This document shows, one piece after another, positions 50,137 to 62,243 of a stretch of DNA of 64,000 nucleotides. Position numbers and translations under genes: made by a program. Source of the stretch: Tetrahymena thermophila SB210 (taxonomy: Eukaryota; Ciliophora; Oligohymenophorea; Hymenostomatida; Tetrahymenidae); assembly GCF_000189635.1 (NCBI RefSeq), contig NW_002476481.1:1054001-1118000 (forward strand), read 5' to 3'. A model generated the notes under the pieces. The model saw only the letters and a list, made by a program, of their open reading frames with translations, was not told where the DNA came from and did no database searches. Every line of letters starts with the position of its first letter. Within the stretch, counting starts at the first letter, position 1.

Positions 50137-53100
50137 ATGAACTATCTCTCTCAAATCATAGAATAGAGCGAGCTTTCTGAGCTACGTAATAGACACTAGC
50201 ATGAGGGCTTGGCAAGTGAACATTCTGCTCCTCAGCAAAGTATTTCGTTTATCCTTTCTAATTTACTATTTTAATCTTAGTTTTTGTTCCACTTTCCAAG
50301 CAGATTTACTTACTTACTTAATAATGCTTAGTTGCTTTATTTTAGCTGCTCTTTGCATTTATTAGAAGCCAAATTAACTATTTTATCAAAGATATTCCTA
50401 TTTTAGTCATCTCAAAATGGCTTTTTGGCTATACAATCAGTTTTTTTTGGAGTTTTTGGAACATTTCTTTGCAGCTGCTCTATTTAAATAGATATACAAA
50501 GCTATATTATTTGCTATTTTTGACTATTTTTTTAAAATATAACACTAGATATGAGTAGTAACTTCTCAAATGACCAAATTTAGATTAATGATTCTTTGTT
50601 GACCAAACCCTACGATACACCCACAACACCAGCAAACTATCATTTTGGCAGGTAAATGCAATACAAAAATTTAGTTAGAGTCTAAGGACCAATAATAGTT
50701 ATTTATCACTTAGCTAGCATTCATCTTTTAGCTAACCACACGCGTATTCCAGTAGGAATTAATAGAATAGATAGATTGAAGATTGAAATGAAACAAATGA
50801 TAAAAATATTTATAAATTTCAAATAATATAAAGATCATTTTTTATAATTTGCTAATTTTCTTATTTAAATATCTAGAATTTCGTCTTTGTCTCGTAATAT
50901 TAACAGCAACAGCATCAACCAAATCTTTCCACCTCATGTATTTTCTCCTACCCCTAGGTACTTAAATCCTTTAAGCCCTGAGCAAAATCATTATTTTTCT
51001 GGCCCGATGATAGAAAGTGCCATTAATCAAAGTGTCTATAATCATAATCCTATTAATTATCCTGACTTGGAAGAATTTCACCATAGAACTCCTCTCCCCT
51101 CTTCTCATTTGTATAATAATAACCTTATACAATCTAACTACTCGTAAATAATTAATTACAACACATTTTAATCAAAAAACCATATTTTCAACTATAATTT
51201 TATTTGTTTTTCAACATTAAGGTTGCAAACATAAAATTAGTCGTATATTATAAAAATAATATATATTTTATTTTTAATTTTTGAAGGAAAATTAATTTAT
51301 TTTTAGCAATATCCATAAAAAACGATCTTTTTTGTAGCAAAAAATAGTAATCTCTAAATTTTGTAGTGTTGCTGCTTATAGATAAATAGATTAACTAAAT
51401 TTAATATTAGTACTCAAAATTATAAAAATCTTTATTTACTTCTTCGGATTGAAATAATCACAAACAAAATAGAAATATTGATTCTAAAATTTAAAAAAAA
51501 ATATTTTTAAAAATAGCAATCTAATATTAAATAGTTACATACAATTCAGCATAAATAAGAAAATTTTTAAAACTTTTATTAAATAAATACAAATTTTTAA
51601 GTTAAATTGATCTTGTTATATATTTCTTAATAGATTGGATCTGTTAAATCATGATTATATACATAAAAAATTATTTTTTAAAAATAGAAAAGTTATTTAA
51701 TAATTTTTTCATTAATATAAAGATATAGAAATACTCCTATTCCTATCAGCCCTCACATGCCAATAATGCAATCTGGAGGTGGGCGTATTCTGAGCTCTCA
51801 TTATCCTGATAATTGCTAATTTACTCCTTTATATATGCAAAATAATATTAATAGCAATAACAACTTATTCAATTAATCATATTTAACACAAACACCCTAA
51901 AACTAAAGCCCTTTATAAAATTTAGGAGGGATTAGATGTGATATAGATAATGTGGATAACTAAGGTTAAGAATCTTAAGAGAATGATGATCCTTTTGGTG
52001 AAGGTAATAATCTAGCTTTTCATTTTGCAAATAGAAGAAGAGATGACGACTAAGACGATATCTAACAATATGAAAGTAGATAAAAAAAGTTAAAAGTTGA
52101 GGAAAAAGAATAAAATTAAAGAAATTAAGAAGACGATAATGCTGATTAAAATTCTTACACTGAAATTAATCCCATGAATGGTATTTACGGGGAATTAGAT
52201 AAAAAAGAGGAAAACCTAAATTAGGAATAAAACTTTAATAACAACACAGTTATAACAAGAAAATAAAATTTTAATATCTCACCTGAAAATCAAAAATATT
52301 AAAACACTCCATTGAAAAATAACTTTGATAACCAAAGTTTCATGACTCCAAACAATTAAAATTTTATGACTCCAAATAATTAGTAAAATCCAAATACCTA
52401 AATAGACACAAATCTCTAAACTCAAACTCAAAAGCAAAAAAATGCACCTTACAACAACAGCAATCTTTTTTAAAATAATCAATTTGAAATTCCTTCGAGT
52501 AAAAATTAAAATAAATTATTGTTTGATTTTCTAATCTGTTTTTAATTTAACCAAAAGACTAACGCTAAAAAATTAACAGAATTGCAAATCAAAAGCAAAC
52601 AAATGGTAATTGCACAGCTTAAAATGATGGTAATGATTCTGACGATGAAAATAATGGAAATCGTAACGAAAGAGGTAAATAAATAAATAAACAAATGAAT
52701 GAATTACATATGAAAATACAACTTATAAAATATATATTTGAAACATAAAATTTTAATTAATGATATTTATATATATCTATGGAACTAATTTATGTTAATT
52801 TATTAATAGGTCTAAGAATTTTAAGTAAAGAAGTACTTGAAATAGTCCGTGAAAAAAATGAAACCACTTATAAAGAAGTTACTGATGAAATTATTCAAAA
52901 TCGTAAAAAAAATAATTAAAAATAAGTAAAATAAATATTGAGCTTTAAATTAGAATATATTAAATTATGTAAATTATTGTGTTATTTAGGTATAAGAAGA
53001 ATAGAATATTAAAAGAAGAGTCTATGATGCATTGAATGTTTTAATAGCTGCAGAGCTAATAACTAAAAGTAAAAAATAAAATAAAGTTATACAATACAAT

Positions 53101-54151
53101 AAACCTTTAAATGGAATTTGCTCTAACATCTAAAAAATTCCAGTAAGTAAGAACTCAAAAGAAGGAATTAACAATGTAGTTAGTAACAACTAACTTGAAA
53201 AGTAATAAAATCAAAAAACATACTTAAAAAACTCCTTGGTATGTTATTTATTTATTTAATTCAAATGTAAATTAACCATTTATTTGATCATTCATAAATT
53301 AGGATTCTAAAAAAGATCGCTTAAAAAGAAAACATGAAATTCTCAAAGACTTAACTTTAAAGATGCTTGCCTCAAAGCATCTTATTAAAAGAAATGTTTA
53401 GAATGAGCTTATTAAAATGAAAGAAGAACAAAATGTAAAACTTGGAAATTCTGCTTCTTCTAAAGATTCAACTCAAACTCTCAAATGCATTTCTTTGTCC
53501 AAGGGCGCATCAACTAATGGAGAAGAATAAATAAAACTTAAATTTCCATTTATTGCTTGCTAATCCCCTCCAGATAATTCTAAAGTAAACTTATTAAAAA
53601 TAAATAAATCATTTATTTTATTTGGCAGGAATAAAAATGTATTTTATAAATAGATGAGTTTCAAAAAATTCACAAGTGGACTAGCTATCTGTTCTATGAA
53701 ACAACTAAAATTAAAAGGTGATATAGATCTCCTGGTTTAAATTTATGAAATGGATACAAACACAAATAAAGGAAATGACATTTAAGAATTTTTAGATCCT
53801 GAACTTTATCAATTTTTAAATGAGGTTCAATCCAAACTTTATGATGAGGAAGTTAAATTGGAATAAGAATTCACTGTTAGCAACAACAAACACATTCAAC
53901 AAATAGTTTAAAATAGCATTCATAATCAATAAACTCAAGATATTTAAAAAAGCAGACAATATCAAGCTAAAGATCAATTGATTCATAACATTAAAAACGA
54001 AGATGAAGAAAATAGCTCTTAGATTACCACTAATTAATTAAATGATGCAAGAAATGACCTTGAAAACTAACACACTAATTAGACCTACTAAGTAATTTAA
54101 GGTTCTGAGATTCACTAAAACTGTGATGAATACGAAAATTATATCAATTGA
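50137..54151 (+). CDS. DP-type transcription factor (E2F dimerisation partner)
   Basis: DP proteins pair with E2F to control S-phase or meiotic genes. Proposed exons: 50137-50239, 50549-50651, 50877-51143, 51729-52498, 52558-52674, 52810-52925, 52990-53238 and 53303-54151, up to 857 residues. The first 470 residues are Asn/Gln/Pro/Ser-rich with repeated MTPNN. The DNA-binding winged helix is GLRILSKEVLEIV, TYKEVTDEII, NIKRRVYDALNVLIAAELI, with the RRVYDALNVL signature of DP. A coiled coil follows (DRLKRKHEILKDLTLKML). The DP dimerisation region starts LKFPFIACQ. Inside it, 53585-53628 looks like a 44-nt intron (gtaaac...ggcag), and the best match downstream lies in another frame until about 53716; see findings. 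The tail is Gln-rich. The first exon is uncertain; the next ATG is 50551. The family call is firm. Confidence 0.85.
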
Positions 54152-55234
54152 GTGAGGGATTGCAATTAAATTCTTAAAAAAATAAAAAATACAAAAACTA
54201 ATTGAAAAAAAAATATAAAAATATCTTAAAGAATAAAATATTTTAGAATCTTCTATTTAATAACTAAATAACTCATTCTTATAAATCTTTCATGGTTTTA
54301 ATAATTTGCAACTAAAAACAAAAACACACCTATCCTTTTAAATACCTTGTTAACTACATACACCTTGTCTAAAGCATCACATGAATAAATAAAATAAATA
54401 CTAATAATCATTAATAAATAAATAATTAAATAACTAAATCACTGAGTCAATCAATCAATCAATAATTAAATAAATAATTCAACATAAAAATCATTAAAAA
54501 ATAAATAAAAATATTTATTTCAACTTACCAATTAAAAACATTAATTAACTAATCAAAAAATATAATAAAAGAACAAAAACTATCTTATAATATCTTATTT
54601 ATTAAAATTAAGAGGAAAAAAACTATTTCTTCAATTCTATTTTATAATGCTAATTAATTATTCTTAATTATTTATGCCTTTTACTTGTTATTTTATATTT
54701 CTTTATCTAATAACAATAACTTTCTTCTTTTGGTTTTAAAGATAAATAAAAATTAATTTTTGCTAATTTTCTATTTCACAAAATTAAAATAATAAAAACT
54801 GTAAATCCTCAAATACCGTAAAATATAGTTTAAGTTGATTAGGTAAATTATTAAATGGCAGCTCTTTTCTAAAATTGAATTTTGATATTTATTTTTATTT
54901 TTTAATAATTCCACTATTGATTCAACTCCTTCATCAATATATTAAAATTATTTAAGTTTAATTTTCAAATAGCAGTCTTTTTAATTTAATATCTAGGCAG
55001 TAAAGAATCAATTAACAACACTGTATGTATTTATTTTTTTTCAATATTTAATTAAAAGTAATTAATTATTATTAAAATATTCATAGAGTTTATAAAAATT
55101 AAATTGAAAAATCTAGCAAGTCAATAATAATAAAAATACTTGAAAAATATATTAAATACATAAATATTTATATTGTTAATTAAATATGATTTTCTAACTA
55201 TTTTAAAAGTTTTTTTTGTTTGTTTGTTAATTTT
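54152..55234. other. Intergenic region between convergent genes
   Basis: AT-rich 3' flanks of the DP gene (rightward) and the lipase maturation factor gene (leftward). It contains AAAT-type runs and a (TCAA)n run near 54446-54463. No gene seen. Confidence 0.6.
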
Positions 55235-58200
55235 TCATACTTTTATCTTTCTGTTCTTGAGGAAATTTTTAATGAAAATTAGCACTAAAAGAGTCCACAC
55301 TATTTCAATTAGGGGTACAGTTTCTCTCAAAATGTGAATAGGATAACGTTTAGTATCTATTTCTTGATTCATTAGCTTTAAGCTCTTTTCCAAGTTATTA
55401 TGCACTCTCATAACTCTTTCAGCCATTATCTATGGATCTTTCCTCTTCCAAACATTACTTTTAAGAAAAATTTTAATTAATATATTGAGTAAATTTTGTT
55501 TTTAAATTAAACTTACCCTGTACTAGCTCTTTCTTCTAAAGTAGTGTAAGAATAAATGTATTTTTTAATATTTAAGAAATTTATTTGCTTTCCCTTTAAT
55601 GGATTATGATCTATTAGACTGAGAGCACTAGGCTTGTTATTTATCAGCTTGAACATGAAGTTTAATAGATAAGCTTCATTAACTATTTAGATGATACAAA
55701 AAAATTAATTATAATTAAATATCTTTCTTTATAAATTTACTATGAGGTCTCATAGCTGAGAACCAAAGTTGCCAATCAAATCTAGGATGATAAGGTGCAA
55801 CAAATCTTAATGGTTAATCTATTGGTCCTGGTTTATAAAAAAGTGTTATTTCATGATAATTAATTCCATCTTCACTCACTTCAAAAATTAATTCTTCTCT
55901 ACCATTTATACCAGTCATACTAAATAAATTGGAATAAATTGATTAAATTTCTTTAACGAATTAAATAATATTTACACTCTGAATAACCCATAACTATTAG
56001 AAATGTGGAATGGCTGAGACTATTATTAAAGTTGTGATAACAAGGGTATGTTTAATGGGAATTAAAACATTTCTTTATCCAATCCTGCAAAGAATGTGTA
56101 GGAAGTGAGCATATACATAATAAACCCAAAGGTAATTGCAAATAATCTTTTTGTGTTAACAATAACGCTCCTAAACATTTTTAAAAATTTAAAAGATGAG
56201 TCTAAAATTTTTTATAATATTATTAAAAAATACTTTTAGCTATTATATTTAAGAGAATAACAGAAGAGATTGTGTACACAAAATAACATAGAAGCTATTA
56301 AAGCTACAATAGGGACTTTTCCATTGACTAAATTAACTCTAATATCTGCAAGGGTGAAGTCTACTTTACCATTTTCAAAAATAGCTTCTAATGGGAAATA
56401 TGTTAAGTACGCATAGATAACCATAGCAATCTATTTAGAAATAATTGGTTTAATATTTTTTTATTTTGTTAATTTTTCTTACAAATATTAAAATGCAAAT
56501 TAGTAGCTTCAATTTTTTCATTAGAGGGGAATATGGGTCATTTTTTAAATCTTTAGATTTAGTTTCTTTTTTTAAAGGCTTTTTGATGCAATCATTGTAG
56601 TCTCCAAGTAGACTTAAGATAAATTTAGGTGTCCAATACTTTAAAAATTTATCATCAAATGTAGCTAAAGTGCTTTTTAAGTTAGAGACATTTTTATATA
56701 ATTGAATTTTAATCAAATGAAAAAAGTACACCAAAACAGTTAAGAAGTTAAAGAAGTTATAATTTCCAGTTAAGATTATCATAAATTGTTCACTGAGAAG
56801 CATTAAACCACCAAACTGTCTGAATCTTCTAAAAGGGGAATATATGAGCAAAGATCCTCCTATCTTTTAATAAATTTAAATACTTTATTTCTTTAAAAAA
56901 CCAAAAATAAAGATTACTAGAGTAATAAAATTCTAAGCTACGAATAATTTCTTCAACCAAGATGGCAGCTAGTGAAAATAGTATGAAATAGGATTGGGGA
57001 GAGGCTAGCTTTCAAAATGATAATGAAGTGCTGTCAATTACCACCATGTAGGACATTAACTATTTTTTTATTTATTTGTAAATCTAAAATTTAAAGATTT
57101 ATAATAAAATCTCATACCTTGTTAGTTTGACAACTCCACTGGCGTAGTTCAACCTAAAGCAAAGCCATTTCAATAAATCTCTAGTTACTGAAGATATCTC
57201 ATCAACTATCAATTATCCGTTTCTGACAGTTGGAGTAATAAAAATAGTAAGAAAACCAGCTTCTAAAAGCATAATATCCCATTAAAATGAGAAAAATAGT
57301 TATCCTACAGAGAAAATAGATAAATATAAAAACCAGAGGCTCAAATAAACCAAGAAGTTCATAAATTTATTTGATAGCAAAGCTAAAAGACTCAATAATA
57401 CTCCAATTAAGCAAATCTTTTAAAAAAATAAAATAATTATTTTGCTGCATGAATAGTATTTATTTAACTTAGAATAGATGTCTTTGATGAGTTTATTGAT
57501 AATGAATAAAATTATGTTCATTAAATTAAATAAACTCTTAAGATATTTATGTGCTATTTAAATATATTAAATAGGAACTATTTTAAATTCTAAAAAGTAT
57601 CTTAAAATAAATATTCTTCTTGCTTTTGAAAGAAAGATCAAATTAAAAAGAATTTTTCATAATAATTTAATCATAATATTGTTCCTTTAAAATATAATAT
57701 TTTATAGAGTCAATTCAACATTTAACTTTTTCATAAATTGATATTTCTGCTTTTATAAACTTGCTTTATATTTGTTTATCGTTTCATATTAAATACATTA
57801 AAATAATATTCTAATTTTTTACTAAATGAAGGAGAGTTTCGTAGCTATCGAATTCAGACAAAGAAGGAACAACTTTTTTAATGTACTCCATAATTTCAGG
57901 TGCCCACCAAACAATTGTTGGCACTATGCTCATGTCTTTATTAATTCCATTATTACTTAATCTTTTTAAGTAGGTCTATAAAAATTAAAAAAAATGATAT
58001 GAGCTTATATTAATGGAATGAAATATATTATTAAGGTATTTACATGAACAGGAAGAAGTCCATCGTAACCTATCAAAGCATTTATTTCATAAAAAATGGA
58101 CAAGAACGCTGCTAAATAGATAACTTTAATATTAATAATTAAAATATATGTATTAAAATGCATTATTTCTTGATTTCATATTTTTATTTTCAATGAAATT

Positions 58201-58266
58201 CATACATGCCATTCCTTTCAAGAATATGAACTAATAAAGAAGGATATTCTCTCCTTGCCTTCCCAT
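55235..58266 (-). CDS. Lipase maturation factor family protein (LMF1/LMF2-like)
   Basis: Polytopic ER protein; in animals LMF1 is needed to fold and activate secreted lipases. Eleven exons on the minus strand: 58206-58266, 58044-58123, 57823-57975, 57118-57416, 56918-57059, 56483-56863, 56234-56430, 55976-56170, 55741-55919, 55517-55682 and 55235-55457, 691 residues. Human LMF1 has 567 and LMF2 707. Landmarks are FLSIFYEINALIGYDGLLPVH, IVWWAPE, FQWDIMLLEAGFLTIF, FRLNYASGVVKLTS, CPTWWQLTALHYHFESQPLP, FHQLPSWLKK, GNYNFFNFLT, HISNSYGLFRV, APYHPRFDWQLWFSAM and KRKDPQIM. At least eight hydrophobic segments are visible. Exons 7-8 could be fused without an intron, since the interval is also open. 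Codon use is ordinary. It shares a 472-bp upstream region with the divergent gene at 58739. Confidence 0.88.
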
Positions 58267-58738
58267 TTCTTATTATTTTTTTAGAGGAATTTCTAAACTT
58301 TGAATCTAAAATTTTTGTAAATAAGTTTTTATTGCTATTATTTTTTTTTTACTTTTTAAAAAGATACTGATTATTTATTAATTAATTCAAATCAAAAAGA
58401 TTCACGCTTACAATTCACTAAAAACACTGAATAATACAAAACCATCCAAATATATAATATAATAAATCCACTTTTATTCTGTTTTCTTTTAGAAGACATT
58501 TAGGTCAAAATAAATCTATTTATAAAAATTAAAACTCTTTTGTGTTAGCTTAAAAAAAATGTAACAAGCCATTTTCAAAACAGACTTACTTCTCCAAAAT
58601 TTCAACAATTAAATTTTCTACGTGTTAAAGTTATTATTAAAATCTTCATAAATAATTATTTATAACAATTTTAATTTAATCAAAGATATTTATTTGATTT
58701 CTGATAAACTGTGATAAATAATAAAACTTGATATAAAA
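58267..58738. promoter_or_regulatory. Shared upstream region of two divergent genes
   Basis: 472 bp between the starts of the LMF-like gene (leftward) and the RING-H2 gene (rightward), so it must hold both promoters. It is AT-rich, and I recognise no specific site. Confidence 0.5.
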
Positions 58739-60887
58739 ATGGAAGAATAAAGCTTGGAAGCCAATTTAGAATAGCATATATAGCATATAATAGATTTATA
58801 TTAAGATTCCTTAGATTAAAATACAATTAATTGTATTAATCTATATGAAGCATATCCATAATTAAGTTAAGTTAACTTTATTCATCAAATGGATGCATCA
58901 TTATTTGTAAGATTAAAATAGATAAGAAAGAAATAACAATATACTAATTATTTTACTAAAATTATAGCTTATCTAAGGCAAAGAAGGAATTTTGTGGATT
59001 TTAAATGCTACAGACATGAACTTCCAAAAATTTGATATTGTTAAAAAAAATTTATGTGAAAATACTGAAATAGTAAGAGAGCATAATTTTATCATATTGA
59101 ACTATTAAAGTAGAATTTATTTTAGAATTGGAGAAAAAATTAAATAAATTGTAAAATAAATATAAAAGGCTTAATATACTTCATTTAGTTAAAGATTGAA
59201 AATTAGAATTTAGAACTAGAGCTTGTTGATATTTATGAAGTTGACTCCAGAGATAATATACAAATTAAAAAAATACTCTTCAACCGCTTTTATGATAAAG
59301 AGTTTTATGTGCTGTAAATATTCGTTTTGACGAAATAAAATCAAGTAATCCAAATCAACAAAGGTATATTTTATTGCTATACATGTTTCTAATTTTATTA
59401 AAATATAAAATAAAAAATATTTCAAAACATTTTAAAATTCTCAATAAATGTTAATATCTTTAAAAATATAAAATTCAATAGTTTATTTTAAATATTCTTA
59501 AAGATTTATCTTATTTCAAAAAGGATACTGTGAGTATGAAGAGAGAATAATTATTGATTTAGAAAAAAGTGAAAAGTAAATAACTGATTTAGCTTTGTTA
59601 AATGGGAAGCTGTATTTACTTTTTAATGATTAGTATATTGTCGTTTCTTAAGAAAATACTGAATATTTTGAATTTGATGATGATTTTTAATAGTTTATCA
59701 ATTTTCAAATTAACAATGAAGACAAATTAGCATTTTTAGGTCACAATAAAATTAGTTTTGAAGGAATAGAATACCTTTTTGATAATGCTGAAATTTTAGA
59801 TTTTAAAGGTGAAATTGATAATAAAAACTCAAAAAACTTTTTAATTCAATTAAATAGAAGAATAAATTATGTTTCTTTTGATTTCGAAGCAAACAAGTTA
59901 AACAAAATTTTGGATCTGAGTGAGCTTCAGCTCAGTTATGATATCAAAAGTATATTTGAAATAAACAATTCTTCTAGAATGTTTCTAGTTGTGAATAAAA
60001 TGAACGATATATTTTTAATGTCTAAATTTAAATTTTATAATTACATGCTAAGTTCAGTTAGCAACAAGATAAATTACATTTAATTTTATGAATAATATGC
60101 AACAATAATGAATAAAAAACTGTCACTAAAAAATCTTAAACGCCCTTATAGAATTAAAATAGATTAAAAAAATAATACATACGAATCAAATTCTAACTTA
60201 GATTTAAAAGAATCTTATGAAAATAATTAAGGGTCTGATTCAGTTGATTTAGGAGAAAAATAAAATAAAATGAATTATAATTTGTAAAACGATTAAACAT
60301 AACAAAATAGAATTTAATTTGATAAAGATTAATTTGAAGATTTAAATAACAGCTACAATTCCGATGAAGTATTATTGGACATGGATACTCAATAACTAAT
60401 ATAATAAATCAAGGAATGTGAAGATTAAAAAAAAAGAAGAGATTAAAAAATAGAAGAATCAGATGACTAAAATGATGAATAAAGCGATTATAAAAAATAT
60501 GAAAAAATTCAAAGTGCGATTGATAAATTTCAATAAATAAAAAGTAATAAATAAGTAATTGTTGATATCTTAAAGGAAGGAGTTTATTAGACTTAAATGC
60601 AGTATAGCAAATATTTATACAATGGAAAATAAGTAAATAAGTAATAAGAGATTTGCTAGATATGCAAAAAACTAATTTGTGTTTCAAATGATGATAATTC
60701 TAAGCAACCTTAGTAATAAAGAAACAAAGTAGAAGGCAAAATATTTTTCATTCTATGCAGGCATTCATTCCACAAACATTGCATTCTCTTCTCTCCAACA
60801 TACTCTCAAAACTTTAAATTTAATTAGTGCCCCGTATGTGCAAACTATGAATGTCTATAAGATTTACCTGCTCATTCTTTTTTTTGA
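58739..60887 (+). CDS. Protein with C-terminal RING-H2, possibly Vps8/Vps41-like
   Basis: Four exons, 58739-58906, 58968-59072, 59195-59363 and 59524-60887, 601 residues. The N-terminal 400 residues are beta-rich with short repeating strands (GILWILNATD, KLYLLFNDQYIVV, MFLVVNKMNDIFLM), which suggests a propeller. A Glu/Gln/Asn-rich stretch follows. The C-terminal 75 residues form a RING-H2: CQIC, a long loop, LCRHSFHKHC, then NQCPVC. A propeller followed by a C-terminal RING-H2 is the layout of the vacuole-sorting subunits Vps8, Vps18 and Vps41, but those are 850-1400 residues and have helical solenoids between. The resemblance is therefore structural guesswork and the function is unassigned. 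The start MEEQSLEANLEQH is the first ATG in frame. Confidence 0.7.
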
Positions 60888-62243
60888 AATGAATTATATT
60901 TAAAAGCATTTAAAAAACATATTTTTCAGTAATATTCTAAATTATTATTTGTTAATTTGTTAGAATTTTTCATTTTCGAAATTAAAAAATTAAAGATTCT
61001 TTTTTCGTATTTTTAAACCTTTTAAATTTAATTGTAATTAAGTTTTATAGAGTATTGATATTTATCTAATAAAAAATAAATTTATAATTTAAATAATATT
61101 TACCTCTTTTTTTTTCTTAACTAAATGATGAATTTTTACCTCATTTTGAGCTATTCCAGTTATTAATATGTTTTAAAAGTAGATCTATGAGTAATTGTTT
61201 TTTATGAAGTGTTATTTGAGTATTAATTATAGACTGAAATTAAAATACTTAAGAAATTTCCTTTGAAATTTTTAAATTAATCTTCAATATATCCATAAAA
61301 GTGATTTCATAATGAAAGCAATAACATAATTTCTAAGATAATAAATTTATAGGCCATTAGTATTTTTAACTCTATAGTTAAAGTAAATTAGCAATCTCTA
61401 GCAAGCTTTGGCAGTTTATTATCTATTTTATATTTTAAAATTTTATTAGAATATTAAAAAAAAAAAGGAAATTTACTAATTTAGAATATTTAAATATTAT
61501 AAATTTAGAATTATATATATAGTACCCTAAGGTATAGCCTTTTTCAAGGCTACATACACGAATACTAATAAGATTTGTAATTAAGCTTTAAATAAAATAA
61601 TATAAATTGATTTTATTTAGCAATAACCCTCACTATTTTTAGGATAATTTCTAAAATATTTCAGAAAAAGCTATTATTAATTATGTCATGTTAAATAAAT
61701 CTAAAATATAGTCTTTTATTCATTAAAAGATTATAAAAAATCAATTGTTTCAAATTTTCTTATTTAAAAAGAATTAGCTATAATAGTGGAATAACGCTTT
61801 TTGAATTTAAAAAATTTTTGAGGTTTAAAATTTGTACTTTTTTGTAAAATTTTTATGAGATATGAAATGAATATAACACAAAATTTGAAAAATATCGATC
61901 ACCAAGTATTTATTACTAAATATTTTATCATTAATAATGTTTTCCTTTTATAAATATTAAAATTATAAATATATTTTAATGAAGAAGAAGAGTTAAATAC
62001 CAAATTGAATATTTATAAAAGAAAATTATTAATTTAAAAAATAAAAAATAAGATATTCTAATTGCTTGCTTAATTTTTTATTTTAGAATTTTAAATTAAA
62101 AATAAAATAATAATTTGACCTTTTAGAATATTTTAACAATATTTATTAAGATAGAGCTAAGGACAACTAATTTTTTATTAATTAATTAATTAAAAAGCAA
62201 TTTATAGTTTTAAAAATAAAAAAAACTATTAATCTAACTCACT
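60888..62243. other. Intergenic region
   Basis: AT-rich spacer. One perfect small hairpin (tagcctt, loop tttc, aaggcta) lies at 61535-61552 in a slightly GC-richer patch. No gene seen. Confidence 0.55.

Noticed and set aside
53585-53653. Alternative 69-nt intron ending at the AG at 53652-53653 in the DP gene
   Set aside because: It would keep the frame, but it removes the sequence that best matches the DP dimerisation domain and gives a poorer alignment.
4981-57240. The shared 12-mer gacagttggagt near 5015 and near 57227
   Set aside because: The second copy is coding sequence of the LMF-like gene and the match does not extend on either side, so it is taken as coincidence.
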